This document shows, in pieces, positions 24,007 to 33,336 of a DNA stretch of 64,000 nucleotides (positions are counted from its first letter, which is position 1; each line of letters opens with the position of its first letter). The position numbers and the translations under genes were made by a program. Origin of the DNA: Candidatus Saccharimonadota bacterium (GTDB taxonomy: Bacteria > Patescibacteriota > Saccharimonadia > Saccharimonadales > UBA4665); assembly GCA_024635495.1 (NCBI GenBank), contig JAGXIT010000004.1:186001-250000 (forward strand), read 5' to 3'. Under the pieces are notes generated by a model. The model saw only the letters and a list, made by a program, of their open reading frames with translations. It made no database searches and was not told the DNA's origin.

Positions 24007-25407
24007 TTAAAGCCAATACCAGAGCGCTCCATTGGAGCTGTCCCGGACCCCAACACCCTGGGTTGTTAATTGTTCTCTGATTGCGTCCGATTGAGCCCAA
24101 TCTTGTTGTGCTCTAGCCTGCTCACGGCTCTCTATGAGCTGTTTTTGCCCCGGAGTGATGTCTTTCACTGCTGCAAGCTGTAAGCCCAGTAGCCTATCGA
24201 TTACGTTCAATATAGCGATGAATTCATCTGCGTTCGATACACAGCTACTATCAATTTGGTTAAAGACGGTATCGAGATACGCAAGAGCACCAGGTGTGTC
24301 TAGATCGTTCGTTAGTTTTACGAGTAGTTTCGAGCTGACATCTTGAGCATTCAGCGGCATAGGGACGCTGTCTCGAGCGCATGCTTGATAGCGCAACACA
24401 ACGACCGCTTGCCAATTCTTCAGTCTATTTGCGGCCGCTTCGAGGTTTTCCCACGTAAAATTACCCTCAGTACGATAGTGCTTTGCAAGCGTAAACATAC
24501 GGAAGTCATCTGTTCCATAGTCTTTATTCAAAATATCTTGAATGGTATAGATATTTCCAATAGATTTAGCCATTTTCTGGCCATCAGCCTTAAGGTGATT
24601 GTTGTGTATCCAGAATTGTGAAAATGGTTTGTCGGTGACTGCTTCTGTTTGCGCGATCTCATTGCTGTGGTGGACGGGTATATGATCGATTCCACCGGTG
24701 TGTATGTCGATTTGATCGCCGAGGGTTTCTCGTGCAATCGTCGAACATTCTAAGTGCCAACCCGGGAAACCAACTCCCCACGGGCTCTCCCACTCCATGT
24801 CACGCTTACTTCCCTTGTGGCTAAATTTCCAGATAGCAAAATCCGTTATATTCTTTTTTCCCTCAACGGGTACACGGGCGCCAGCCTCAAGCCCAGAAAT
24901 GTCGAGTCGAGCGAGCGCTCCATATTGATCCAGTTTGCTTGTATCAAAATACAGTCCATCGTCAGGAACAACATAGGTGAAGCCTTTTTCCTCAAGTATC
25001 TGAGCGAATACGATTTGCTGCTTTATGAAGTCAGTCGCTCGTTCAAGGCGTTCTGGCGGTAGCAGATTTAATAAGTCATATGCTTCGTGATTTGCTACGT
25101 CTATATACTTCCGAGCAATATCCCAAGCCGTGACGCCCTCTTGTCGTGCGCCTTTTTCCATCTTATCCTCACCGCTATCGTCGTCACTGGTTAAGTGCCC
25201 AACATCGGTGATATTCTGGGTGCGCTGAACTTTGTAACCGTTTGCTAGTAAGGTTCGGACCAATACGTCCCAGTAGATATACCCCAACCAATTACCAATG
25301 TGGGGCTGGCTATACACGGTAAGACCGCAAGTATACATTTTGACCGTATTATCTTGTAGGGGCTGTAAGTCGTCTATTTGTCTGGTAAGTGTATTGTACA
25401 GTTTCAT
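24007..25407 (-). CDS. cysS: Cysteinyl-tRNA synthetase
   Basis: Class I aminoacyl-tRNA synthetase of 466 residues that charges tRNA-Cys. HIGH-type motif PHIGN (near 36-40), KMSKS-type motif KMAKSIGN (near 273), and the active-site zinc ligands: Cys in MYTCGLTVYSQ, Cys in WHLECS, and His/Glu in HHSNEIAQTEA. The zinc site is intact here, in contrast to RecR, DnaX and LigA nearby. TATACT ends 6 bases before the ATG and there is no Shine-Dalgarno. Confidence 0.97.
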   Translation of the reverse strand: MKLYNTLTRQIDDLQPLQDNTVKMYTCGLTVYSQPHIGNWLGYIYWDVLVRTLLANGYKVQRTQNITDVGHLTSDDDSGEDKMEKGARQEGVTAWDIARKYIDVANHEAYDLLNLLPPERLERATDFIKQQIVFAQILEEKGFTYVVPDDGLYFDTSKLDQYGALARLDISGLEAGARVPVEGKKNITDFAIWKFSHKGSKRDMEWESPWGVGFPGWHLECSTIARETLGDQIDIHTGGIDHIPVHHSNEIAQTEAVTDKPFSQFWIHNNHLKADGQKMAKSIGNIYTIQDILNKDYGTDDFRMFTLAKHYRTEGNFTWENLEAAANRLKNWQAVVVLRYQACARDSVPMPLNAQDVSSKLLVKLTNDLDTPGALAYLDTVFNQIDSSCVSNADEFIAILNVIDRLLGLQLAAVKDITPGQKQLIESREQARAQQDWAQSDAIREQLTTQGVGVRDSSNGALWYWL

Positions 25408-25423
25408 AGTTATAGTATACCGC

Positions 25424-26434
25424 TCAAGCGTCTATTTCGTGGGTGAGTTCATCGAGTAGTTCCCCAGCTCGCTTCATGCATGCATTGTAGACTGTATCGT
25501 AGTCTCTACCGTCGGTTACTTTGAATCCAGCAGCATGCGCATGACCGCCACCACCTAATGATTCTGCAAGCTTGCCACAGACTGGATAACCGCTATTTGA
25601 GCGTAATGCCGCAGTAATGCGACCATCATCGTACGTTTTAAATACAATCGCGAGAGCGACGTCACGAGTCTGCAACATATCGGTTTGGATGAGTGGAGCC
25701 GGGTTATAGAGCGGACTGAACTCATAAATTTCAGACTGAGGTATACGCACAGAAGCTATTTGCGTGTCATGCGTAAACGAGGTTCGAGCAAGAAGTACAG
25801 CTTTGTAGCGATAAATCTTTTCAGGCATTTTACTGTATTCTCGGCGGGCTTCTTCGAGTGCAGGCCGGTTAACACCAATATCAGTGAGCTCAGCCATAAC
25901 CCGGTAGGTTTGCGCTGTAGTAAGTTCGTTCGTCAACCCCTGAGTATCACCGAGTATAGAGCTCATTATGAAGCCTCCTGAGACTGCATCAACTGTCCAA
26001 GAAAGCTTATTCGCGAGGGTAAATATGATTTCACCTGTTGAAGCAGCCTGCCCGTCAATAATTTGTACGTCAGTAAAGTCCAGTGGCCGTTCGACGGTTG
26101 CGTGGTGGTCGAGTACTATGCAAGGCTTCGACTTCACCCAGCTCAACTGCCCTGCGGTATCGAGGCGCTCTAATAAGGTATAAGTGCTTGCATCTACGAT
26201 GATACTGGCGTCAAATTGGTTCGGAAGGCTATCCACCACCCTGTCCCAACCCAATAAGTGACGAAGATACTCTGGCATCGTGACGCCGCAATACATCGTG
26301 ATATCCTTGCCAAGATTGCCCAAGATCTGTTCTAGAGCGAGTGCACTGCCTAGTGAATCAGCGTCAGGGTTATCTGCCTGAATAACGACAATATGCTGCG
26401 CAGCGCCAATAAGAGACTTAATATTATCTTCCAT
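25424..26434 (-). CDS. DHH-family phosphoesterase, NrnA-like (nanoRNase / pAp phosphatase)
   Basis: Protein of 336 residues with DHH and DHHA1 domains: DNPDADSLGSALAL (near 21-34), VDASTYTLL, the DHH motif LDHHATVERP, and the C-terminal GGGGHAHAAGFKV. NrnA-type enzymes degrade short oligoribonucleotides and pAp, finishing RNA decay. A cyclic dinucleotide phosphodiesterase role is possible in this fold, but no sensory or GGDEF-like domain is present. TACAAT ends 8 bases before the ATG. It ends 16 bases before cysS. Confidence 0.88.
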   Translation of the reverse strand: MEDNIKSLIGAAQHIVVIQADNPDADSLGSALALEQILGNLGKDITMYCGVTMPEYLRHLLGWDRVVDSLPNQFDASIIVDASTYTLLERLDTAGQLSWVKSKPCIVLDHHATVERPLDFTDVQIIDGQAASTGEIIFTLANKLSWTVDAVSGGFIMSSILGDTQGLTNELTTAQTYRVMAELTDIGVNRPALEEARREYSKMPEKIYRYKAVLLARTSFTHDTQIASVRIPQSEIYEFSPLYNPAPLIQTDMLQTRDVALAIVFKTYDDGRITAALRSNSGYPVCGKLAESLGGGGHAHAAGFKVTDGRDYDTVYNACMKRAGELLDELTHEIDA

Positions 26435-26521
26435 CTCCTAGTATTGTACCCGCCAAAGCATATAGAAACAAAAAACAATCAAGTTAGAGCACTACTCTAT
26501 ACCAATTATGTAAGTAGCGAG

Positions 26522-27130
26522 TTACAAAAGTTGTTGTCTACCCTCGAGCGCTCGACTAAGCGAGATTTGGTCAGCATATTCAAGGTCAACACCTATAGCC
26601 AATCCTCGAGCAAGTCGTGATATCTTAGTATCCCTATCACCAATTTGCTGTTGAATGTATAGCGCAGTAGACTCACCCTCGACGCTCGCATTTGTTGCGA
26701 GAATAATCTCCGTTACTTCATCTTCATCGATACGTTGTATCAGCTCTGCGATACGAAGATGTTCTGGCGTGACATTATCTATAGGAGATACAAGTCCGCC
26801 CAAGACGTGGTATGTTCCCTTGAAGCTGCCTGTCTTTTCTATCGCTATGATATCGAGTGGCTCTGCGACGACAGCAACGAGCTTTTTGTCACGCTTCGGG
26901 TCGTCGTATAGAGGTGAAACTTTTTCATTTGCGCCGATGATGGCGAATGTTTTTGGGCAATAGGCAATACCATCATGTAAGCTGGTGAGCGCCTCTGCGA
27001 TTGCGACTGATTTGCGTTGGTCTTGGCGTAGCAGATAATAGGCATATCGCTCTGCTGTGCGCGAGCCTACACCAGGTAGCGTTCCTAGTGTTCGTATCAA
27101 TTCTTCCAGAGCTGGAGGTAATAAATTCAT
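26522..27130 (-). CDS. recR: Recombination protein RecR lacking most zinc ligands
   Basis: RecR acts with RecO/RecF to load RecA at gaps. The 202 residues keep the helix-hairpin-helix LPGVGSRTAERYAYYLL (near 18-34), the Toprim core VVAEPLDIIAIEKTGSFKGTYHVLGG split across 87-112, and a Walker B-like C-terminal region. The usual C4 zinc finger (C-x2-C-x8-C-x2-C) is reduced to a single Cys58 in YCPKTFAIIGANEKVSPLYD; the other three positions are not cysteine. AGGA precedes the ATG and ybaB is 17 bases upstream, the classic ybaB-recR order. Confidence 0.94.
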   Translation of the reverse strand: MNLLPPALEELIRTLGTLPGVGSRTAERYAYYLLRQDQRKSVAIAEALTSLHDGIAYCPKTFAIIGANEKVSPLYDDPKRDKKLVAVVAEPLDIIAIEKTGSFKGTYHVLGGLVSPIDNVTPEHLRIAELIQRIDEDEVTEIILATNASVEGESTALYIQQQIGDRDTKISRLARGLAIGVDLEYADQISLSRALEGRQQLL

Positions 27131-27147
27131 TGAGTCCTAAATCGGGA

Positions 27148-27441
27148 TTACATACCAAGATTGCCGAGCATACCCATGAACGGCTGCATTTTTTCGGCTG
27201 CGATTCGCTGACTCTCGTTGATAGCGTCTTTCACTGCGTCTTCAATCCAACGCTCTAGCTCAGTAATATCTTCTACATCAATACGTGTTGGGTCGATATG
27301 AACCTTCTTAATTTTCTGTTCACCAGTAATCTCAACTCTTACTGCGCCATCACCTTGTTCAACGGTAATTGTTAGCTTCTGAAGCTCTTTTTGAACTTTC
27401 TTTACTTGCATAAGCATCTTAGCTTGGTCGAATCGGCTCAT
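27148..27441 (-). CDS. ybaB: YbaB/EbfC nucleoid-associated protein
   Basis: DNA-binding dimer of 97 residues with the usual order: an N-terminal coiled-coil helix (AKMLMQVKKVQKELQKL), a beta core VRVEITGEQKIKKVHID, and a C-terminal helix. AAAGGGAG precedes the ATG; a TACAAT lies about 30 bases upstream. It is followed directly by recR, an arrangement conserved across bacteria. Confidence 0.93.
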   Translation of the reverse strand: MSRFDQAKMLMQVKKVQKELQKLTITVEQGDGAVRVEITGEQKIKKVHIDPTRIDVEDITELERWIEDAVKDAINESQRIAAEKMQPFMGMLGNLGM

Positions 27442-27483
27442 AGTCTACTCCCTTTATTATTTCAACACTTATTGTACCAGATG

Positions 27484-28671
27484 TTACTCTGATTTTATGA
27501 TGTACACCTGCTTGGTTTCTGGTGCGCTTGGCCACGCAACATAGTATGCCCTAAGATGATACATTACCGAAAATGCAACTACGATGATGAGCAATGCGAC
27601 TCCTGCTGCCCGAGCGATTGGGTTTCTTGGAAAAACAGTCAGCCATTGATCTAGAATGAAATAGATACCTGCAGCGATGGTGAGATAAATAAATGGCATT
27701 AGTATTGTGAGATTCATGCCTCCGTTTGCTATCACAAGCAAGAGTGCTATGAGTATCGAACCTAGCAAGAAGTAGTTACTGTGTAGACGTGGACGCAACC
27801 ACAACGTCACCAAACCTGCGAGTAATAAAGTAACTTCCGCAATGTTAAGTAGCGGTGCGCCATATAGCGTATATTCTGAAGAGTAGTACCCACGATATAT
27901 AAGCGCTTCGCCAATATTTTTTGCATTATCGACTAGTCGATCCCAACTTGGCATAGTAGACGGCAAACCAGCGGCACCAGTAAATATCGACGTGTCTCTC
28001 GCGCCCGCCAAGATAAGCGGTGAAAGAAGTATCAAAAAGAGCAATGTTAATAAAACGGTGTGGAGTAGTCCTTGCTTGCGTATAAATGTAGCGGTTCGTG
28101 TGCCAAGTATGATGAGGCCGAGTACGGTGAACCAAATAGCTCCAGGTATGTAGAGTGAAAAACCAATCAATGCAACCAATACATATGCCGCAAGTGTTTG
28201 TCTGCGCGTGCGCTGGTACAAGAGTATGCTAGCCACAAGAACCAAAGGCACTAGAGACAGTATGAGTGGTTCACCGTAGCGTGCTACATGAAGAAACATG
28301 CTCGAGCCGACAAAGAGTGCAAGCCCAAGGATCGCAATCCTTTTAGAAAACCAATATCGTGCCACCCAGTAAAATAGTGCGACAAAGCCTATCGCAAAGA
28401 ATCCAGATATAATCCTTGTTGCAGCAAGATTATCTTGCCCGAGTGATGAAAGTCCTAAAACGAGAAGCTTAAACGGTGCATTGATGGGGTTGTGAATGAT
28501 TGTTTGTAGGCTTGCAGCGTCATTCTTGGCCGCCAACTCACCAGCAGTATACATGCCCTTTGTCGTATCGTTAGTCGCATACAGCAGCGCAGCTACCACT
28601 AACAATGCGCATAGTACTGCAACGATCCCTCGCCAATTTCTTTGAGCAAAATTTCGGATTTTATTAATCAT
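27484..28671 (-). CDS. Polytopic membrane protein, possible GT-C glycosyltransferase relative
   Basis: Protein of 395 residues with roughly ten membrane helices. The start (helix at 13-33, then an external loop with TTKGMYTAGELAAKNDAASL) and regular helix pairs recall the ArnT/PMT-type GT-C glycosyltransferases, which use polyprenyl-phosphate sugars outside the membrane. The acidic DE pair usual in the first loop is not clearly present, so activity is uncertain. It lies between dnaB and ybaB on the same strand with a TATACT and GGAG upstream. Confidence 0.6.
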   Translation of the reverse strand: MINKIRNFAQRNWRGIVAVLCALLVVAALLYATNDTTKGMYTAGELAAKNDAASLQTIIHNPINAPFKLLVLGLSSLGQDNLAATRIISGFFAIGFVALFYWVARYWFSKRIAILGLALFVGSSMFLHVARYGEPLILSLVPLVLVASILLYQRTRRQTLAAYVLVALIGFSLYIPGAIWFTVLGLIILGTRTATFIRKQGLLHTVLLTLLFLILLSPLILAGARDTSIFTGAAGLPSTMPSWDRLVDNAKNIGEALIYRGYYSSEYTLYGAPLLNIAEVTLLLAGLVTLWLRPRLHSNYFLLGSILIALLLVIANGGMNLTILMPFIYLTIAAGIYFILDQWLTVFPRNPIARAAGVALLIIVVAFSVMYHLRAYYVAWPSAPETKQVYIIKSE

Positions 28672-28713
28672 ATCTGCACGCTCCAGTATACACTACATCT
28701 GGTCTGCACCTGG

Positions 28714-30066
28714 TTATTCAGCGAAAGGATTTGCGTGGTTACTATCGATTGAGCGAATACGTTGCTTCTCTCGGTCGAAGTACAGCTCTATGGCACCTGT
28801 TGGCCCATTTCTGTGCTTCTTAATAAGTACATCCATGATGTTTTTGCGTTCACTGTCAGGCTCATAATAATCTTCGCGGTAGAGAAATGCGACAACATCT
28901 GCGTCTTGCTCGATAGAGCCAGACTCACGGAGGTCTGCAAGTTGTGGAATTTTAGGAGTACGACTTTCTACCGAGCGACTCAGCTGACTTAGGGCTATAA
29001 CCGGCACGTTCAATTCGCGGGCAATTCCTTTTAGTCCACGTGATATCTCTGATATTTCCTGTACCCTATTGCCTTCAGATGAAAATCGACTACCTCCACT
29101 CATCAGCTGTAAGTAATCAACAATAATAAGCCCAATGTTCTTTGTGTGTGCTTCTCTACGAGATTTTGTACGCAAATCACTGACTGTGATACCAGGGGTA
29201 TCATCAATAAAAATTTTCGCTTCAGAAAGAGTCCCCATCGCCTCGCCAAGCTTCTCGAAGTCTTTGTCGGTAAGTTTCCCTGTACGAAGTGCCCATGCAT
29301 CGACGCCAGATTCCATGGCTAGGAGTCGATCAACAAGCTGCTCTTTACTCATCTCGAGGCTGAATAACAGTACTGATTCTTTCGCTTTCGTCGCAATGCT
29401 ATGTGCGAGGTTAAGCACAAAAGCTGTTTTACCCATCGATGGGCGAGCAGCCAGGATAAATAGGTCTGAACGTTGAAGCCCTGCGAGTATATTATCTAGG
29501 TCACGGTAGCCTGTCGGAACGCCTCGAAGTTTATCTTTATCTTTATGTAAATCATCAAGACGTTCAAAACTTTCCGCTAGTACAGACTCAAGACTGACGA
29601 CAGTTTGTTTGATATGGTTTTGGCTCACCTCAAATAATCGAGATTCAGCTTCTTCTATTAGCTCACGCAAGTCTTTTGACTCGTCTTTGCCCAGATCTGC
29701 CATATCTGCACTTGCCGCAATCAGGCGTCGTCGGAGGGACGTTTGAGCGACGATATCAGCGTACTGCTCAACATGAGTGGCTGTCGGTACGAAGTTGGTT
29801 AGCTCAGTAAGATAGGTTGGGCCACCTATCATATCCAGGAACCCGCTGCCTTTTAGCTGATTTGCTAGCGTCAGAACATCTATAGGAGTGCGTTTTTCGT
29901 ATAATGCACTCATCGCTTCATAAATGCGTGCATGTTTTGAGTCAAAAAAATCGGTAGGGTTGATGCTGTCGGCTATCTTAACGATAGCATCGGTATCAAT
30001 AAGGATCGCACCAAGCAAGCTTGCTTCTGCGTCGGTATTTTGTGGTTGTGCTTGAGTTGTCGCCAT
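28714..30066 (-). CDS. dnaB: Replicative DNA helicase DnaB
   Basis: Hexameric 5'-3' helicase of the replication fork, 450 residues. N-terminal primase-interaction domain (about 10-115), then RecA-like core with Walker A ARPSMGKT (near 205-212), SLEMSKEQLVDRLL, Walker B IGLIIVDYLQLMSG, and the DNA-loop/arginine region LSQLSRSVESR. No intein. It starts 24 bases after the dnaX stop, so the two replication genes are probably co-transcribed. Confidence 0.97.
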   Translation of the reverse strand: MATTQAQPQNTDAEASLLGAILIDTDAIVKIADSINPTDFFDSKHARIYEAMSALYEKRTPIDVLTLANQLKGSGFLDMIGGPTYLTELTNFVPTATHVEQYADIVAQTSLRRRLIAASADMADLGKDESKDLRELIEEAESRLFEVSQNHIKQTVVSLESVLAESFERLDDLHKDKDKLRGVPTGYRDLDNILAGLQRSDLFILAARPSMGKTAFVLNLAHSIATKAKESVLLFSLEMSKEQLVDRLLAMESGVDAWALRTGKLTDKDFEKLGEAMGTLSEAKIFIDDTPGITVSDLRTKSRREAHTKNIGLIIVDYLQLMSGGSRFSSEGNRVQEISEISRGLKGIARELNVPVIALSQLSRSVESRTPKIPQLADLRESGSIEQDADVVAFLYREDYYEPDSERKNIMDVLIKKHRNGPTGAIELYFDREKQRIRSIDSNHANPFAE

Positions 30067-30090
30067 ATATTTCTAAATCACTTCCCGTGA

Positions 30091-31563
30091 CTATGATTCT
30101 AGCAGTTCGGCGCTGCCAAAAATATTGCTTATGGTTTTAACTGAGTCATTTGAGGGGCCATTCTGTGTATTTTTCTCTACGACGACGCATACAATCTTGG
30201 TCGGTTTCTTTCGTATCTCTTCAACGATAGCAGAGATAACGGCTCTATTGTTTGGTTCTGTAAATCGTTTCTGATGAAACGCGAATTTGAACTCGAGGGT
30301 CAAAGTATCGTCTGATATTTGCGGTTTAGCCATTCGGGCGATCCCATATAGAGTGTTGTGTGACTTCCTGATTGACTCTAGGACGGTCTGCCATAGAGCT
30401 GCTTCATCTGCGGACATTTGCTGAGCAGCTTCTTTTTGCCCATCATCTCGCTCTACTAGAACCTCTTGTGATTGAGCCGGTTCTGGCGCGACGGTATCAG
30501 TAGCAAGTGGCTTAGGTTCTGGCTTGGGTGGGGTTTGTTTCTGCATCGTGGGATCTTTGGGCTCTGCTGGGGTGGAATCATGAGTAGTACGCTGTTGAAT
30601 GGGCGTCGTGGCCTCGCCAGCGTAGGCATATTTAAGTATTGTTATTTCAAGAAGCGCCTTGGGCTTCCTGGATGCAGGTACGTCTATAAGATCTTTTAGT
30701 ATGTCTAACGTATTACGATCGAATGTATTATCTATGATCCCTCCACGAAGTATCTGGCTGATCTGTATTGCAATCATCGCAGGCTCATAGCCCTGGTTGT
30801 ATAGCTTATCGAGCTCTTGTGTACATTTGGCCGTATCATGACCCAGCATTGCTTCTACGAGTAAACGGATGAGCGTCGTTGGTGCTAGTCCCAAGAGACG
30901 CTCGACGTCGGCAACAGTGATAGCATCCGAACTGTTGCTGACTTGGTCAAGTAAGCTAATACTATCGCGGAAGCTACCATCACCGTGCTCTGCTATAAGC
31001 GTCAAGGCATCATCGTTAATCTGGATCTTTTCTTTTCCAGCGATATACTTGAGGTGTTCTACAACTTCTTCTGTAGAGACTGGGCGGAAAGTAAAGCGTT
31101 GCGTACGGCTTACAATCGTTTCTGGCAATTTGTAGGCCTCTGTTGTCGCTAGAATGAATATAACGTGGGCTGGTGGCTCTTCAAGCGTCTTCAGGAGGGC
31201 ATTGAATGCAGCTTTGCTGAGCATATGGACCTCATCGATGATAAATACTTTGTATGTAGCGCTGACCGGAGCGGCCGGAATCTTATCGCGCAAATCACGA
31301 ACGTCCTCAACTCCGTTATTGCTAGCAGCATCGATCTCAATGATATCCAGGTTGGAGTCTTCGCTATAGGGTATGCCGTTGACTTCGTGGGCGAGAATAC
31401 GAGCTATAGACGTCTTGCCAACACCCTTTGGGCCTGTCAATAAATACGCGTGCGCAATTTTGCCTGATTTCAGTGCGTTTGCGAGCGTGGTAGTGATGTG
31501 TTCTTGGCCGATAATTTCATTTAACGACTTCGAACGGTACTTTCGATATAAAGCCTTCCCCAT
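30091..31563 (-). CDS. dnaX: DNA polymerase III gamma/tau subunit lacking the zinc module
   Basis: Clamp-loader ATPase of 490 residues. Walker A GPKGVGKT (44-51), Walker B FIIDEVH (107-113), sensor 1 LATTE and the SRTQRFTF sensor region are present; the C-terminal third has a Pro/Lys-rich linker and a tau-like tail. Between helix ARILAHEV and IIEIDAASNNGV the family normally carries a four-Cys zinc module of about 25 residues; here only a short NGIPYSEDSNLD is left. The ATG at 31563 is preferred over an in-frame TTG at 31596, because TATACT ends 10 bases before it. A frameshift site for gamma is not evident. Confidence 0.93.
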   Translation of the reverse strand: MGKALYRKYRSKSLNEIIGQEHITTTLANALKSGKIAHAYLLTGPKGVGKTSIARILAHEVNGIPYSEDSNLDIIEIDAASNNGVEDVRDLRDKIPAAPVSATYKVFIIDEVHMLSKAAFNALLKTLEEPPAHVIFILATTEAYKLPETIVSRTQRFTFRPVSTEEVVEHLKYIAGKEKIQINDDALTLIAEHGDGSFRDSISLLDQVSNSSDAITVADVERLLGLAPTTLIRLLVEAMLGHDTAKCTQELDKLYNQGYEPAMIAIQISQILRGGIIDNTFDRNTLDILKDLIDVPASRKPKALLEITILKYAYAGEATTPIQQRTTHDSTPAEPKDPTMQKQTPPKPEPKPLATDTVAPEPAQSQEVLVERDDGQKEAAQQMSADEAALWQTVLESIRKSHNTLYGIARMAKPQISDDTLTLEFKFAFHQKRFTEPNNRAVISAIVEEIRKKPTKIVCVVVEKNTQNGPSNDSVKTISNIFGSAELLES

Positions 31564-31622
31564 TGCTTTATCTAGTATAGAGGTTTTGCCGCTCAAGAAC
31601 GAGTGTAGTTATTACAATTGCG

Positions 31623-32192
31623 CTATTTTACGAGTTTTTTATAACAGTTTGCACACAAGGATTCGTAGTCGACATTATCTTGACCATCTATAGCCACCTG
31701 TTCACCTTCGGCGGTAAATATTCCATTAATCTTGCGACCATTAAAGACCGCCTTCTTGCCGCATCGACAAATAGTTTTTATCTCTTGGATATCATGAGCA
31801 ATCTCCAATAGACGAGATGCGCCCGGAAAACCAATGGTTTGGAAATCGGTTCGAAGCCCGTACGCCATAAACGGGATATTCTTTTCAATAGAAAGCCAAA
31901 AAATCTCATCAACTTGTTTTGGGGTTAAAAACTGCGCCTCATCGATAAGTACACATGCGATATCTCGTAAATCACCAAGCTGTTTAGTAACAGACTCGGC
32001 CGGACCAACAAGTACATCAACTTCTCTGTCGATTCCAAGCCGTGAGATGATCTTCGTATCACCTTTCGTGTCAGTTGTGGGCTTCATTAAAAGAACGTGC
32101 ATGCCGCGTTCTTCATAATTGTGAGCTACTTGCATGATAGCAGTCGTTTTACCGCTATTCATTGCACTAAAACGAAAGTATAGTTTTGCCAT
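31623..32192 (-). CDS. tdk: Thymidine kinase
   Basis: Type II thymidine kinase of 189 residues that phosphorylates salvaged thymidine to dTMP. Walker A SAMNSGKT (9-16), the DEAQF loop (near 89), and the lasso-domain zinc ligands CRCGKK plus CANC at the end are all present. This gives a salvage route alongside de novo ThyX. It follows the 169-residue unknown gene by 18 bases. Confidence 0.95.
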   Translation of the reverse strand: MAKLYFRFSAMNSGKTTAIMQVAHNYEERGMHVLLMKPTTDTKGDTKIISRLGIDREVDVLVGPAESVTKQLGDLRDIACVLIDEAQFLTPKQVDEIFWLSIEKNIPFMAYGLRTDFQTIGFPGASRLLEIAHDIQEIKTICRCGKKAVFNGRKINGIFTAEGEQVAIDGQDNVDYESLCANCYKKLVK

Positions 32193-32210
32193 GCGCTTCC
32201 GTATATCTCG

Positions 32211-32720
32211 CTATAGCGCTGCTTCGAGTGCTGCCCATTCGGCTGCGCCATCGTCTTCTGGCAAGTTTACGCTTACTTGGTCACCTGGCTTAGCTTTGAA
32301 ATACGTCACACTTGCGAGTAATACTCTGAAATCTTTCTTGCCTACAGTCACGAAATAGTGACCATTCTCAAGCTTAAGACCACCGACGACTTGCTTACGA
32401 GGAATTGGCCCAATCTGCTTATACAAAAATGCACCGTCTTCAGCGATAGTAAGTTTAAGGATGTCACCTTGTACAAGTTTAGACTTGCTAGCGTAGTTTG
32501 CTGGAACCGGATAGACTTTGCCGTCGCTACCAACCATGTTTTGACCATCAAATACACCTTCGATGATTTTGCCGAGTATTTCATCGCTCACCTTAGCTTG
32601 TATTTTATCGTCATCTCCAACTAAACTGATCAGCAGTTCATTCGCTGCAGCTAAATTTGTTTCAGCTTCTTGTAACAAAGCTCGCAATCTTTTGATTTGT
32701 TTCTCTGGTATGTCGGCCAT
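32211..32720 (-). CDS. Unknown protein with N-terminal coiled coil, 169 residues
   Basis: Not recognised. The first 45 residues form an amphipathic helix (IKRLRALLQEAETNLAAANELL) likely to be a coiled coil. Residues 65-150 are beta-rich with VYPVPANYASKSKLVQGDIL and FKAKPGDQVSVNLP, a pattern suggestive of a small barrel such as those that bind RNA or translation factors. The tail is acidic (PEDDGAAEWAALEAAL). No membrane helix or signal peptide. It heads the tdk transcript, so a nucleotide or translation link is possible but not shown. The 206-base gap from 32721 to 32926 holds only its upstream region and the rplL terminator. Confidence 0.7.
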   Translation of the reverse strand: MADIPEKQIKRLRALLQEAETNLAAANELLISLVGDDDKIQAKVSDEILGKIIEGVFDGQNMVGSDGKVYPVPANYASKSKLVQGDILKLTIAEDGAFLYKQIGPIPRKQVVGGLKLENGHYFVTVGKKDFRVLLASVTYFKAKPGDQVSVNLPEDDGAAEWAALEAAL

Positions 32721-32877
32721 ACTTGCCTGCTTTCTGTTCTAGTTCCTCACACAGTTTATTGTGTATTCAATAAATCTTACTATAAAAGTATCATAGTGAC
32801 TACTCCAAGTCAAAATGCTGATTACAAAATACTAACACTTTTTTCCGCGTTTGTGGATAAATAATTTGTTTACAATA

Positions 32878-32910
32878 CTAAATCCACGCCCATTGAGAGC
32901 GTGGATTTAG
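32878..32910 (-). terminator. Terminator of rplJL
   Basis: CTAAATCCACGC (32878-32889) and GCGTGGATTTAG (32899-32910) form a perfect 12-bp stem with a 9-base loop, just past the rplL stop on the minus strand, followed by a moderately T-rich stretch. Confidence 0.7.
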
Positions 32911-32926
32911 TAGCTTAGATACTAAC

Positions 32927-33304
32927 TTAGCCGAGTTCGACTGTAGCGCCAGCAGCTTCGAGAGCTTTCTTGGCAGCTTCAGCGTCATCTTTGTTAGCCT
33001 TTTCGAGGACTACCTTTGGTACGCCGTCGACGATAGCTTTAGCTTCGCCGAGACCGAGACCTGTCAATTCCTTGACAGCCTTAATGACTGCAACTTTTTG
33101 CGCGCCTGCGTCCTTAAGTGTGACATCAAATTCACTCTTTTCGTCAGCAGCATCTGCGTCACCTGCAGCGGCAGGACCAGCAACAGCGACAGCTGCAGCA
33201 GCTGGCTCGATGCCGTATTCATCCTTGAGGATGGTCTTAAGTTCGTTTACTTCGAGAACGGTAAGCTTGGTTAGCTCTTCGGCGAGTTTCTTTACGTCAG
33301 CCAT
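32927..33304 (-). CDS. rplL: 50S ribosomal protein L7/L12
   Basis: Stalk protein of 125 residues with the N-terminal dimer domain, an Ala/Gly/Asp-rich hinge ([20 protein letters not shown]) and the C-terminal factor-binding domain [25 protein letters not shown] sits 6-7 bases before the ATG. It follows rplJ by 32 bases. Confidence 0.98.
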   Translation of the reverse strand: MADVKKLAEELTKLTVLEVNELKTILKDEYGIEPAAAAVAVAGPAAAGDADAADEKSEFDVTLKDAGAQKVAVIKAVKELTGLGLGEAKAIVDGVPKVVLEKANKDDAEAAKKALEAAGATVELG

Positions 33305-33336
33305 GATTATCTCCTAATTAATTTACGTTATATAAC

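Noticed and set aside
31564-31596. TTG start adding 11 residues to DnaX
   Set aside because: It would run through the TATACT promoter box; the ATG at 31563 starts the conserved domain.
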